Source: CBFHND01 sp965657085 (lineage in GTDB: Bacteria > Pseudomonadota > Alphaproteobacteria > Rhodobacterales > Rhodobacteraceae). From it: a stretch of 64,000 nucleotides of DNA. Below, in pieces: positions 1 to 7,527 of the stretch; within the stretch, counting starts at the first letter, position 1, and each line of letters opens with the position of its first letter. The stretch is taken from contig CBFHND010000015.1 of the NCBI GenBank assembly GCA_965657085.1, positions 8,561-72,560 on the forward strand, given 5' to 3'. A model generated the notes under the pieces. The model saw nothing but the letters and a program-made list of their open reading frames with translations, had not been told where the DNA came from and did no database searches. A program made the position numbers and the translations under genes.

Positions 1-660
1 CCTGGCCAGAACGTTCTGGTCTGGGGCGCGTCAGGTGGTCTGGGGTCTTATGCGATCCAGCTGATCAACACCGCGGGCGCGAATGCCATCGGCGTGATTT
101 CGGATGAATCCAAGCGCGATTTCGTCATGGGTCTGGGTGCCAAGGGCGTGCTGAACCGCAAAGATTTCAACTGCTGGGGCCAATTGCCCACGGTGAACAC
201 GCCGGAATATGCCGACTGGTTCAAGGAAGCACGCAAGTTCGGCAAAGCAATCTGGGACATCACGGGCAAGGGCGTGAACGTCGATATGGTGTTCGAACAC
301 CCCGGCGAGGCGACGTTCCCTGTGTCCACCTTCGTGGTGAAAAAGGGCGGCATGGTCGTGATCTGCGCGGGCACCTCCGGGTTCAACCTGACGTTTGACG
401 TGCGCTACATGTGGATGCACCAGAAGCGTCTGCAGGGCAGCCACTTTGCCCACCTCAAGCAGGCGTCGGCCGCCAACCAGCTGATGCTGGAGCGTCGTCT
501 TGATCCGTGCATGTCCGAAGTGTTCACATGGGCCGACCTGCCCGAGGCGCACATGAAGATGCTGCGCAACGAACACAAGCCCGGCAACATGTCGGTGCTG
601 GTTCAGGCGCCGAAGACCGGGTTGCGCACTGTTGAGGATTGCCTCGACGCGCAGGGGTAA
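1..660 (+). CDS. ccr: Crotonyl-CoA carboxylase/reductase, C-terminal part (5' end outside window)
   Basis: This is the last 219 residues of a medium-chain dehydrogenase/reductase; the frame is open from base 1, so the start lies to the left. The enzyme reductively carboxylates crotonyl-CoA to ethylmalonyl-CoA with NADPH and CO2, the signature step of the ethylmalonyl-CoA pathway for acetyl-CoA assimilation. A Rossmann nucleotide-binding turn (WGASGGLGSYA, residues 8-18 of the visible part) and long Ccr-specific stretches such as RKDFNCWGQLP and RYMWMHQKRLQGSHFAH support the call; this is recognition by eye. The full protein is normally about 430 residues. MeaB, a partner of the same pathway's mutases, is encoded at 54.7 kb. 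A strong terminator follows directly. Confidence 0.93.
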   Translation, partial: PGQNVLVWGASGGLGSYAIQLINTAGANAIGVISDESKRDFVMGLGAKGVLNRKDFNCWGQLPTVNTPEYADWFKEARKFGKAIWDITGKGVNVDMVFEHPGEATFPVSTFVVKKGGMVVICAGTSGFNLTFDVRYMWMHQKRLQGSHFAHLKQASAANQLMLERRLDPCMSEVFTWADLPEAHMKMLRNEHKPGNMSVLVQAPKTGLRTVEDCLDAQG

Positions 661-690
661 CCCTCGAACACGCATATAAGAAGAGTGTTG

Positions 691-721
691 CGCCCGCGAA
701 TCACCCAAGGTGATGCGGGCG
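691..721 (+). terminator. Rho-independent-type terminator of ccr
   Basis: A 7-bp GC stem (CGCCCGC at 691-697 with GCGGGCG at 715-721) is extended by a 6-bp stem (ATCACC with GGTGAT) after a two-base bulge, closes on a 3-base loop, and is followed by TTTT at 722-725. It lies 31 bases after the ccr stop codon and isolates ccr from the quorum-sensing genes. Confidence 0.8.
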
Positions 722-805
722 TTTTGCGTTTCAGGCGGCAATCTTTTTAGATTCAAACACTTAAGAATCCGGCCCTCACTATTTCCGGGGAGTAACAATA
801 CGCGA

Positions 806-819
806 ATTTCTTAAGAAAT
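806..819. repeat. 14-bp perfect palindrome in the quorum-sensing promoter region
   Basis: ATTTCTTAAGAAAT is perfectly self-complementary. Its core CTTAAGAA (810-817) also occurs at 760-767, exactly 50 bp upstream. The spacing and the location between the ccr terminator and the first gene of the luxR block suggest an operator, but I do not recognise the factor. Confidence 0.4.
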
Positions 820-840
820 ATCGCTCATGCTATAGTTGTA

Positions 841-857
841 TTAACCATTCGTTAACC
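841..857 (+). promoter_or_regulatory. Candidate CtrA-binding site upstream of the luxR block
   Basis: TTAACCATTCGTTAACC matches the full alphaproteobacterial CtrA consensus TTAA-N7-TTAA (half sites 841-844 and 852-855). It lies 20 bases before the start codon of the 68-aa ORF at 877. Three GANTC sequences, the CcrM methylation target through which GcrA acts, occur in the same 216-bp intergenic region: GATTC at 750-754, GAATC at 765-769 and GAATC at 868-872. Binding is inferred from the motif only; so close to the ATG it could activate a nearly leaderless transcript or repress. Confidence 0.65.
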
Positions 858-876
858 AACTGGAAGTGAATCTAAC

Positions 877-1083
877 ATGAGAAGTGACTGGATTTTGGAT
901 GTTCTGACGGACCTCAAGACTTTCGCGCGGGCCAATGGCTTGCCAGCGCTGGCCGAGCAGCTGGATGACACGGCAATTGTCGCGATGGCTGAGATCTCCG
1001 CCTTGAACGAAAGGACGGCAGGCAACAACCATGACGAAGACCTCTCAGTTGGAAGCTATTTTGGAGGAACTGGAGCGCTCTGA
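877..1083 (+). CDS. Short conserved protein overlapping the luxR start
   Basis: This 68-residue ORF has a purine-rich ribosome site (GGAAG at 862-866) and begins 20 bases after the CtrA box. The first 45 residues read like a folded helical module (MRSDWILDVLTDLKTFARAN, then GLPALAEQLDDT and AMAEIS) and resemble short hypothetical proteins I recall from Rhodobacterales genomes. The tail (residues about 50-68) lies in DNA that is also the beginning of luxR in another frame, so 53 bases are shared. It is cytoplasmic, with no signal peptide or membrane segment. Translation of this ORF would run into the luxR start, suggesting translational coupling. The function is unknown and I do not assign one. 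Confidence 0.6.
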   Translation: MRSDWILDVLTDLKTFARANGLPALAEQLDDTAIVAMAEISALNERTAGNNHDEDLSVGSYFGGTGAL

Positions 1084-1750
1084 TACGCTTGAGGCCTTAC
1101 AGGAGGCCATCGAGACCCTGCGCGATTTATGCAGGATCGACCACATGGTCTATCACTGGGTCGACAGCGCCGGGGACCAATATGGCTGCGGGACTTACTC
1201 GGACGACTGGCGTGACCGCTATATTGAACAGAATTACCTGCGGGTCGATCCGGTTATCATAGGCTGTTACCAGCGCTTTCATCCGGTGGATTGGAAACGC
1301 CTTGATTGGTCGAGCAAGGCGGCCCGGGCCTTTCAGGCAGAGGCCATCAACTACGGGGTCGGCAATCAGGGGTTCTCGGTGCCGATCCGCGGCCCGAACG
1401 GCCAATTCGCCCTGTTTACCGTTTCCCATTCCTGTGACGACCAGACATGGGCGGACTTTACCGAAACGCACCGGCGCGATTTGATCCTGATCGCGCATTG
1501 CTTCAACCAGAAGGCATTGGATTTCGAACCGGACCGGACCCCGGAACAGTCACAATCCCTGTCCCCCCGCGAAGTGGATGCGATGACATTCCTTGCCATG
1601 GGCTACAGCCGCAGCCAGGTGGCCGAGACCCTGTCGATCTCGGAACACACGCTGCGGGTCTATATCGAAAGCGCCCGGTTCAAGCTGGGCGCGATGAACA
1701 CAACCCACGCCGTGGCCCGCGCGCTTAGTCGCGGTTTGATTGTTGTTTGA
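1031..1750 (+). CDS. LuxR-family autoinducer-binding transcriptional regulator
   Basis: This 239-residue protein has the two-domain plan of acyl-homoserine-lactone receptors. The N-terminal ligand domain (about 15-165) carries W60, Y64, D73 and W88, spaced exactly like TraR W57, Y61, D70 and W85, which contact the signal. The C-terminal LuxR helix-turn-helix (about 173-239) contains LSPREVDAMTFLAMGYSRSQ and ISEHTLRVYI. It lies directly upstream of the cognate synthase gene, so it is expected to sense that signal and regulate luxI and other targets. The ATG at 1031 is inside the preceding ORF; only a distant AAGGA is seen before it, in keeping with coupled translation. The exact ligand cannot be read from sequence. 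Confidence 0.92.
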   Translation: MTKTSQLEAILEELERSDTLEALQEAIETLRDLCRIDHMVYHWVDSAGDQYGCGTYSDDWRDRYIEQNYLRVDPVIIGCYQRFHPVDWKRLDWSSKAARAFQAEAINYGVGNQGFSVPIRGPNGQFALFTVSHSCDDQTWADFTETHRRDLILIAHCFNQKALDFEPDRTPEQSQSLSPREVDAMTFLAMGYSRSQVAETLSISEHTLRVYIESARFKLGAMNTTHAVARALSRGLIVV

Positions 1751-1757
1751 CGGTGTG

Positions 1758-1798
1758 TTGCACCTTTAGATTGCAAAGCGTACGCTCGTAGGTCTAAA
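1758..1798 (+). promoter_or_regulatory. Nested dyads upstream of luxI (possible lux-box)
   Basis: Between luxR and luxI are three nested symmetric elements: TTGCA/TGCAA (1758-1762, 1772-1776), TTTAGA/TCTAAA (1765-1770, 1793-1798) and the perfect palindrome AGCGTACGCT (1777-1786). A LuxR-type regulator would be expected to bind here to autoinduce the synthase gene. None matches a textbook lux box exactly. Confidence 0.35.
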
Positions 1799-1862
1799 AA
1801 TTTACACATGTCCAGATAGGTTCTGATCAGTCCCTCGAACGGTCTGACAAGGAGTTCTTTAC

Positions 1863-2507
1863 ATGTTGCACTACATTTATGCCGACCAAATGCACCTTTT
1901 CCCAAAGCTTGCCGATGCGATGTTTCGCGACCGCGCAGATCAGTTCAAGACGCGTCTTGGCTGGGATGTGACGGTCGATGCGGACGGGTTTGAGCGTGAC
2001 GAATATGACGATGTGGCGCTCAACCCGCTGTACGTGATCTGGGAAACGCCTGAGGGCGGCCATGGTGGATCCATGCGGTTCTTGCCCACGACGGGGCGTA
2101 CCATGGTCAACGACCATTTTGCCAACCTGATGGGCGGGGGCACCATCACCAGCCCGGTGATCTGGGAATGCACCCGGTTTTGCCTTGCCCGCAACGCCCC
2201 TTCGACCGTCGCCGGCGCGTTGATGCTGGGCGGTGGTGAGATCATGCAGAACTTTGGCATCGAACATTTTGTCGGTGTTTTCGACGCGCGCATGGTGCGC
2301 ATTTACCGCATGATTGGATCGTCGCCCGAGGTGCTGGGCAGTGCCGGAGAAGGGCGCGACCAGATCAGTGTCGGTCTGTGGCACTTTGCCCCCGATGCGC
2401 AACGCGCCGTGGCCAAGCGCGCGGGCATTTCACCTGCTCTGTCGCGGCTGTGGTTCACCCGTGCCTTTGGCGCCGAAACGCCATTGCAACTGGCCAAGGC
2501 GGGCTGA
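1863..2507 (+). CDS. Acyl-homoserine-lactone synthase (LuxI family)
   Basis: The 214-residue product makes N-acyl-homoserine lactones from S-adenosylmethionine and an acyl carrier. The residues invariant in this family are present at family-standard positions: R24, F28 and W34 in the N-terminal loop, acidic residues D46 and D49, R72, then E102 and R105 in the WECTRF motif. An AAGGAG ribosome site precedes the ATG. The gene is 112 bases downstream of luxR on the same strand, making a classic R-I pair. Acyl-chain length cannot be predicted confidently. The next gene, a helicase, starts 49 bases later and could be co-transcribed. Confidence 0.95.
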   Translation: MLHYIYADQMHLFPKLADAMFRDRADQFKTRLGWDVTVDADGFERDEYDDVALNPLYVIWETPEGGHGGSMRFLPTTGRTMVNDHFANLMGGGTITSPVIWECTRFCLARNAPSTVAGALMLGGGEIMQNFGIEHFVGVFDARMVRIYRMIGSSPEVLGSAGEGRDQISVGLWHFAPDAQRAVAKRAGISPALSRLWFTRAFGAETPLQLAKAG

Positions 2508-2556
2508 GGTCACCACACCTCTGGTCATGGTCGCACGGCGCGCGTAGGGTCGCGCC

Positions 2557-4092
2557 ATGACCGTGCCCACCCTTACATTTTCCGACGATCAGGCCTCGGC
2601 CTATGATGCGGTGACCGACCTTTTGCGGGGGGCGGGCGTTGATCTGGACGATCAGCTTTTGACGCCGCCCACCAGCAAGGCCGCATCGGTGATGGCGGTG
2701 ACCGGCAAGGCGGGATCGGGCAAGACGATGCTGCTGGCCGAGCTTTACAAGGCGCTGGAAGAGGCGGGCGTCGAGGTGGTGTCGGGCGATTATGAATCCC
2801 GCAAGAAACGCGACAGGCGCACGCTGGCGATCCTGGCCCCAACCAACAAGGCCGCCAGCGTTCTGCGCCTGCGCGGCGTGCCCGCGACGACCATTCACCG
2901 CATCCTTTATACGCCGGTCTATGATCCCGAATACGAACGCATTGCCGAATGGCTGGCGGGCAATGGCGAACGGCCAGAGATCGAGGGGCTGACCGATCAG
3001 GCGCTGGACCGCGCGCACGCATTTTTCCAGTCCAACAAATCCATTCCCGGTGCGCTGGCCGCCGCAGGCCTGCGGGGCAGTGATTTCATCACCGGCTGGA
3101 AACGCCGGGAAGAACCGCTTGATATCGGGTTTGTCGATGAATCCTCGATGCTGGATGACAAGCAGTTCGAGGACCTCAAGGAAATCTTTCCCACGCTCTT
3201 GTTGTTTGGCGACCCCGCGCAGCTGGCCCCGGTGAACCAATCGGGGACCATGGTGTTCGACCGATTGCCCAAGACGCGCGTGATGAACCTGTCGCGCATC
3301 CACCGGCAGGACGCGGACAACCCGATCCTCGATCTGGCGCATGCGTTGTCTGATCCCGCGTTGGAGTTTCAGGATTTCGAACGCATGATCGAAGATACCG
3401 CCAAACGCGATGACCGCGTGGTCTGGGGCCAGCGGGTGGAGGTGGACCTGATGGCGCGCAGCCCGGTTCTGGTCTGGCGCAATGCCACCCGCATCCGCCT
3501 GATCAACGCCTTTCGCAGCGTCTATGGCGCGCCCGAGGATGCGTTGATCGAAGGCGAGCCGTTGATTTGCGACGGCATCGAATTGCCCATGAAACACCGC
3601 AAGAAGCGGTTGGACCTTGAGGCGCGGGGGCTGATCAAGGGCGCGCAGGTGATCTATCTGGGGGAAGGGCGCAAGCCGGGGTTTTCACGCCTGCACGTGA
3701 TGGGGGCCGAGGACCCGCAGGTGAGTGCGGCGTCGATCGTGAAGATCGAAAAGCCGGACGAAGAAGAACCCTTTATCCCCTTTGCCGCGCGCATGGGGGC
3801 CACGTTTCTGCATGGATCGGCGGTGACCATCCACAAGGCGCAAGGCTCGCAATGGGACACGGTGCAGGTGTTCGCGCCCGATCTGTTCGTGGCCGCGCGC
3901 ATGGGCCGGGTGGAGGCAGGCCAGCCCCTGTGGAAGCGTCTGGCCTATGTTGCCATCACCCGCGCGCAGGAGCGCCTGATCTGGGTGGTGCGCAATCGGC
4001 TGTCCAAACCCACGGAACCCCTGCGCGTGGACGATCTGCGTGTCGCCACCGCACCGACCCTGACCCTGACCGAACCGGAGGCTGCGCCATGA
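2557..4092 (+). CDS. RecD-like ATP-dependent DNA helicase
   Basis: The 511-residue superfamily 1 helicase shows Walker A GKAGSGKT (50-57), motif Ia with APTNKAASVLR, Walker B DESSM (about 194), motif III LLFGDPAQLAPV, motif V TIHKAQGSQWDTVQVF and motif VI VAITRAQERLIWV (about 464). It lacks the N-terminal extension of RecD2 and no RecB or RecC gene is nearby, so it is a stand-alone RecD/AAA_30-type helicase acting in DNA metabolism, not a RecBCD subunit. The stop codon overlaps the ATG of the next gene (ATGA), indicating coupled translation with the dehydrogenase. Confidence 0.88.
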   Translation: MTVPTLTFSDDQASAYDAVTDLLRGAGVDLDDQLLTPPTSKAASVMAVTGKAGSGKTMLLAELYKALEEAGVEVVSGDYESRKKRDRRTLAILAPTNKAASVLRLRGVPATTIHRILYTPVYDPEYERIAEWLAGNGERPEIEGLTDQALDRAHAFFQSNKSIPGALAAAGLRGSDFITGWKRREEPLDIGFVDESSMLDDKQFEDLKEIFPTLLLFGDPAQLAPVNQSGTMVFDRLPKTRVMNLSRIHRQDADNPILDLAHALSDPALEFQDFERMIEDTAKRDDRVVWGQRVEVDLMARSPVLVWRNATRIRLINAFRSVYGAPEDALIEGEPLICDGIELPMKHRKKRLDLEARGLIKGAQVIYLGEGRKPGFSRLHVMGAEDPQVSAASIVKIEKPDEEEPFIPFAARMGATFLHGSAVTIHKAQGSQWDTVQVFAPDLFVAARMGRVEAGQPLWKRLAYVAITRAQERLIWVVRNRLSKPTEPLRVDDLRVATAPTLTLTEPEAAP

Positions 4093-4799
4093 CCCAAACC
4101 ATCCTGATCACCGGCGCCAGTTCCGGCATTGGCCGCGCCACGGCGGAGCTGTTCCTGTCCGAAGGCTGGGTCGTCGGGGCGCTGGCACGACGGGCGGACA
4201 AGCTGTCGGAGATTGCCCACGCCAACGTCATTCACCTACCCGCCGATGTCACGGATGCCGCAGCGATGCGCGCAGCGTTCAAGACCTTTACCGATCAAGC
4301 CGGGCGGCTTGATGTGCTGTTCAACAACGCGGGCATTTTCGGGCAAGCTGCGCCCATTGACGAGGTGCCGCTGGACGTGTGGGCCGATGTTCTGAATGTC
4401 AACGTGAACGGTATGTTCATCGCGGCCCAACTGGCCTTTGGCCAGATGCGCCATCAATCGCCGCGCGGCGGGAGGATCATCAACAACGGCTCGATCTCGG
4501 CCTATACGCCGCGCGAGAACTCGATCTGTTACACCACGACCAAACACGCGATCACCGGCATGACCAAGACGCTTGCACTGGATGGGCGGGCCTTTGACAT
4601 TGCCTGCGGGCAGATCGACATCGGCAATGCCGAAAGTGAGATGGTCGCCAACCTCAAGGCGCGCCAGCCCGACATGCACACCATGGACGTGGCCCATGCC
4701 GCACAGGCTGTGATGAACATGGCCAGCCTGCCGTTGTCGGCCAACGTGCTGTTTCAGACGATCATGGCGACCAACATGCCCTACGTCGGGCGTGGCTAG
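4089..4799 (+). CDS. Short-chain dehydrogenase/reductase
   Basis: This is a 236-residue classical SDR. It has the cofactor motif TGASSGIG (8-15), the NNAG motif near residue 80, an active-site serine in NNGSIS, and the YTTTK catalytic tetrad element near 148-152. Cytoplasmic NAD(P)-dependent oxidoreduction of an unknown substrate is expected. I chose the ATG at 4089 because it overlaps the helicase stop (ATGA) and gives the normal family length; a longer upstream frame is only an out-of-frame reading of the helicase. The end shares a CTAG tetranucleotide with the converging gene on the other strand. Confidence 0.87.
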   Translation: MTQTILITGASSGIGRATAELFLSEGWVVGALARRADKLSEIAHANVIHLPADVTDAAAMRAAFKTFTDQAGRLDVLFNNAGIFGQAAPIDEVPLDVWADVLNVNVNGMFIAAQLAFGQMRHQSPRGGRIINNGSISAYTPRENSICYTTTKHAITGMTKTLALDGRAFDIACGQIDIGNAESEMVANLKARQPDMHTMDVAHAAQAVMNMASLPLSANVLFQTIMATNMPYVGRG

Positions 4800-5554
4800 T
4801 TGCGGAAGATGCTGAAGGCCGCGGAGGCGCCCCAGCCCGCCGCGATGGCGATGGCGAGCGACATCAACCCGTAAAGCATCGGCTGTTGGCGCGACAGGGT
4901 GAAGAGCCAGCGCTCCAGCCCGACTTTGCGCACGTCGATGCTGGTCTGGTAGCTGGAAATCACCTGACCGTCGCGGGTCAGGAAAATGCGGGTGGCATAG
5001 TCGCCCTCGGTCAGGGCGGCGGGCAACCGGATGTTGGCGCGGAACAGGGTCTGTTCGTCCACGATCACTTGTTCCTGCAACAGTTGGTACTGGTCGGCAT
5101 CGCCACGGATACGGATCAGGGCCTCGGTAAAACTGGCGGCGTCGCTGATGGTCATGGGGGCGCCCACCGACCGGATGGCACGGGGGATCGACACCTTGTA
5201 ACGCAGGTCCTCGACATTACTGAGAGCCTGAAACAGGGGGGCGGATGTGGCGACGGCATAGAAACTGGGTGCTTCATCAACCTCGACGGCGTCGGTGTTG
5301 ATCCAGATGCCAAAGCGTTTTTCCTTGCGGCGCACGGTGATCGGCTCGGAGGGGCCAGCCACGGTGATCACCACTTGAAGCGGTGGGCCATCGGGAATGG
5401 GGCCTTCGCGTTTGACCGCGCCAAAGATCAGGATTTCGGAGCCATCAAAGCTGGTGGTGATCGCCACCTCGTCGCTGGAGAGGCCCAGAACCACCTCTTC
5501 GCTGGCCAGTGGCGTGGCCATGAGCGCCAGCAAGAGGAGCATCCGGCCCAGCAT
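4796..5554 (-). CDS. TIGR02186-type membrane-anchored protein
   Basis: This 252-residue protein has a cleavable-looking signal sequence (MLGRMLLLLALMATPLASEE), a long extracytoplasmic beta-rich region and a single C-terminal transmembrane helix near residues 228-248, ending in a few cytoplasmic residues. It matches my memory of the TIGR02186 family, which in alphaproteobacteria sits beside TauE/SafE exporters. That is the case here: its start codon overlaps the exporter stop by one base (TGATG). It is probably an accessory periplasmic subunit of the exporter. The molecular role is unproven. Confidence 0.75.
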   Translation of the reverse strand: MLGRMLLLLALMATPLASEEVVLGLSSDEVAITTSFDGSEILIFGAVKREGPIPDGPPLQVVITVAGPSEPITVRRKEKRFGIWINTDAVEVDEAPSFYAVATSAPLFQALSNVEDLRYKVSIPRAIRSVGAPMTISDAASFTEALIRIRGDADQYQLLQEQVIVDEQTLFRANIRLPAALTEGDYATRIFLTRDGQVISSYQTSIDVRKVGLERWLFTLSRQQPMLYGLMSLAIAIAAGWGASAAFSIFRN

Positions 5555-6471
5555 CAGTGACCCCCCGCAGCACCAAGCGAGTAAAGCTCGGACGGCATGA
5601 CCAGAAGATCAAGGGCCAGTTTGCCACTGACCAGAAGCACCATCAGCGCCAGCAGGATGCGCAATTGTTCGGCCTTCATGCGCACCCCGATACGGGTGCC
5701 GATCTGTGCGCCGATCACGCCACCCACCAGCAACAGCACGGCCAGTACCACATCAACGGTAAAGTTGGTGGTGGCGTGCAGCATGGTGGTGAAGGCAGTG
5801 ACAAAGATGATCTGAAAAAGCGAGGTGCCCACCACGACCTTGGTTGGCATCCCCAGCAGGTAAATCATCGCAGGCACCATGATGAACCCGCCACCAACAC
5901 CCATGATCGCGGCCAGAATACCCACGGACAGACCCACCAGAAGCGGGGGAATGACCGAGATGTAAAGGCCCGACACCCGGAAGCGCATCTTGAACGGTAG
6001 CTTGTGCACTAGTCCGTGTTTGCGCCGGGTGGGCTTGGCGGTGCCCTTGGCCGTCTTGCGGATGGCGTTGAGGCTTTCGATAAACATCAGCCCGCCGATC
6101 ACGCCCAGAAAGACGACGTAACACAGCCGCACCAGCAGATCGACCTGACCCAACGCCTTGAGATGGTTGAAGACCACGACGCCGAGGGCCGCGCCCACGA
6201 GGCCGCCGATCAACAGCACCGTTCCCATTTTCAGGTCCACGGTCTTTCGTCGCAAATGCGCCAGCACGCCGGAAAAGGACGAGGCCACGATCTGGTTGGC
6301 TTCGGTGGCAACGGCCACGGCAGGGGGGATACCGATGAAGAACAACAGGGGCGTCATCAAGAACCCGCCGCCAACGCCGAACATGCCAGACAGTATGCCC
6401 ACCATCCCGCCCAGTCCCAAAAGCAGGAAGGCGTTGACCGATACTTCGGCAATGGGCAGATAGATTTGCAT
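5554..6471 (-). CDS. TauE/SafE-family sulfite/organosulfonate exporter
   Basis: This 305-residue polytopic membrane protein has two homologous halves, each starting with a glycine-rich segment (GMFGVGGGFLMTPLLFFIG near residue 30 and IMGVGGGFIMVPAMIYLLG near 190). This internal repeat is diagnostic for the TauE/SafE permease family, which exports sulfite or small sulfonates. About eight membrane segments are visible, with a basic cytoplasmic loop near residues 135-155. It is translationally coupled to the TIGR02186-type gene that follows. The substrate cannot be fixed from sequence. Confidence 0.87.
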   Translation of the reverse strand: MQIYLPIAEVSVNAFLLLGLGGMVGILSGMFGVGGGFLMTPLLFFIGIPPAVAVATEANQIVASSFSGVLAHLRRKTVDLKMGTVLLIGGLVGAALGVVVFNHLKALGQVDLLVRLCYVVFLGVIGGLMFIESLNAIRKTAKGTAKPTRRKHGLVHKLPFKMRFRVSGLYISVIPPLLVGLSVGILAAIMGVGGGFIMVPAMIYLLGMPTKVVVGTSLFQIIFVTAFTTMLHATTNFTVDVVLAVLLLVGGVIGAQIGTRIGVRMKAEQLRILLALMVLLVSGKLALDLLVMPSELYSLGAAGGH

Positions 6472-6526
6472 GACCCTGTTTGGCCCTGTGCGCAGGTAAA
6501 ATCAATATGTCATGCTGCCACGCAGC

Positions 6527-6540
6527 GATCAGGCCTGATC
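6527..6540. repeat. 14-bp palindrome between exporter and ABC genes
   Basis: GATCAGGCCTGATC is perfectly self-complementary and lies 56 bases upstream of the TauE/SafE start codon and 19 bases past the stop codon of the ABC permease. It may be an operator for the exporter operon; no known regulator consensus was recognised. Confidence 0.3.
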
Positions 6541-6558
6541 AACGAGGGCAAACTGGAC

Positions 6559-7527
6559 TCATCTTTCCTTGACGTATGGCTCGCCGCCTGCGCGTGGCGG
6601 GATGGCCTTTCCGACAAAGCCGGCAAGGATGATCACCGTCATGATATAAGGCAGTGCGCCCAGCAACTGGCCCTGCACGCGCATGCCGGTCAGCGCGGTA
6701 ATCACGTCGGGCCGCGTTTCCAATGCACCGAAAAGGCCAAAGAGCAGGGTGGCGTAAAGCGCGTGCCATGGCCGCCATTTTGCAAAGATCAGCGCGGCCA
6801 GTGCGATGAACCCGCGCCCGGCGCTCATGTCCTTGACGAAACCCGCTTGCAACGCGGTCGACAGATACGCGCCCGCGATGCCGCAAAGCACGCCGCAGAT
6901 GGCCACGGCCGCATAGCGCAGGCCGACCACGGATACGCCAGCCGTATCCACGGCAGCGGGGTTTTCACCCACGGCGCGCAGGCGCAGGCCAAAGCGGGTG
7001 CGAAAGAGGATGAACCACGTGGCAGGCACGGCGGCAAAAGCGAGATACACGAGGATGGAATGGCCCGAAATCAGTTCGGAATAGACGGGGCCGAAGATTG
7101 GGATCGACGCAGAGGCGTCAGCAAAGGGCAGATCGATCGGACCAAAACGTGCACCCCCCACAAGCGACGGTGTGCGCCCGCCCTGTTGGAACCAGTCCTG
7201 CGCGATCAGCACGGTCATGCCCGCCGCCAGAAAGTTGATCGCCACGCCCGAGATCAACTGGTTGCCCCGAAAAGTGATCGAGGCCACGCCGTGCAGCGCG
7301 CTGAGCGCCAGCGACGCGCCGATGCCCGCCAGAAGACCCAGCCAGACCGAGCCGGAGAGGGCCGCGATGGCTGCGGAAAAGAAGGCGGCGGCCAGCATCT
7401 TGCCTTCAAGCCCGATGTCGAAGATGCCGGCGCGTTCCGAAAAGAGGCCCGCAAGGCAAGCCAGCAGCAGCGGCGTGGCAAGGCGTACGGTGCTGTCGAG
7501 AAGCTGGATGAGGGTCAGGAAATCCAT
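6559..7527 (-). CDS. ABC transporter permease, BMP/nucleoside type (second permease)
   Basis: This 322-residue inner-membrane protein belongs to the branched-chain/ribose-type permease superfamily. It has about eight hydrophobic segments, an early GLFSERAGIFDIGLEGKML motif and the cytoplasmic coupling region RTRFGLRLRAVGENPAAVDTAGVSV, which contacts the ATPase. It is the last gene of the transporter operon, and its start overlaps the stop of the first permease by one base (TGATG). Together with the neighbouring ATPase and BMP-type binding protein it should form an importer, most likely for nucleosides or a related heterocycle. Confidence 0.9.
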   Translation of the reverse strand: MDFLTLIQLLDSTVRLATPLLLACLAGLFSERAGIFDIGLEGKMLAAAFFSAAIAALSGSVWLGLLAGIGASLALSALHGVASITFRGNQLISGVAINFLAAGMTVLIAQDWFQQGGRTPSLVGGARFGPIDLPFADASASIPIFGPVYSELISGHSILVYLAFAAVPATWFILFRTRFGLRLRAVGENPAAVDTAGVSVVGLRYAAVAICGVLCGIAGAYLSTALQAGFVKDMSAGRGFIALAALIFAKWRPWHALYATLLFGLFGALETRPDVITALTGMRVQGQLLGALPYIMTVIILAGFVGKAIPPRAGGEPYVKER

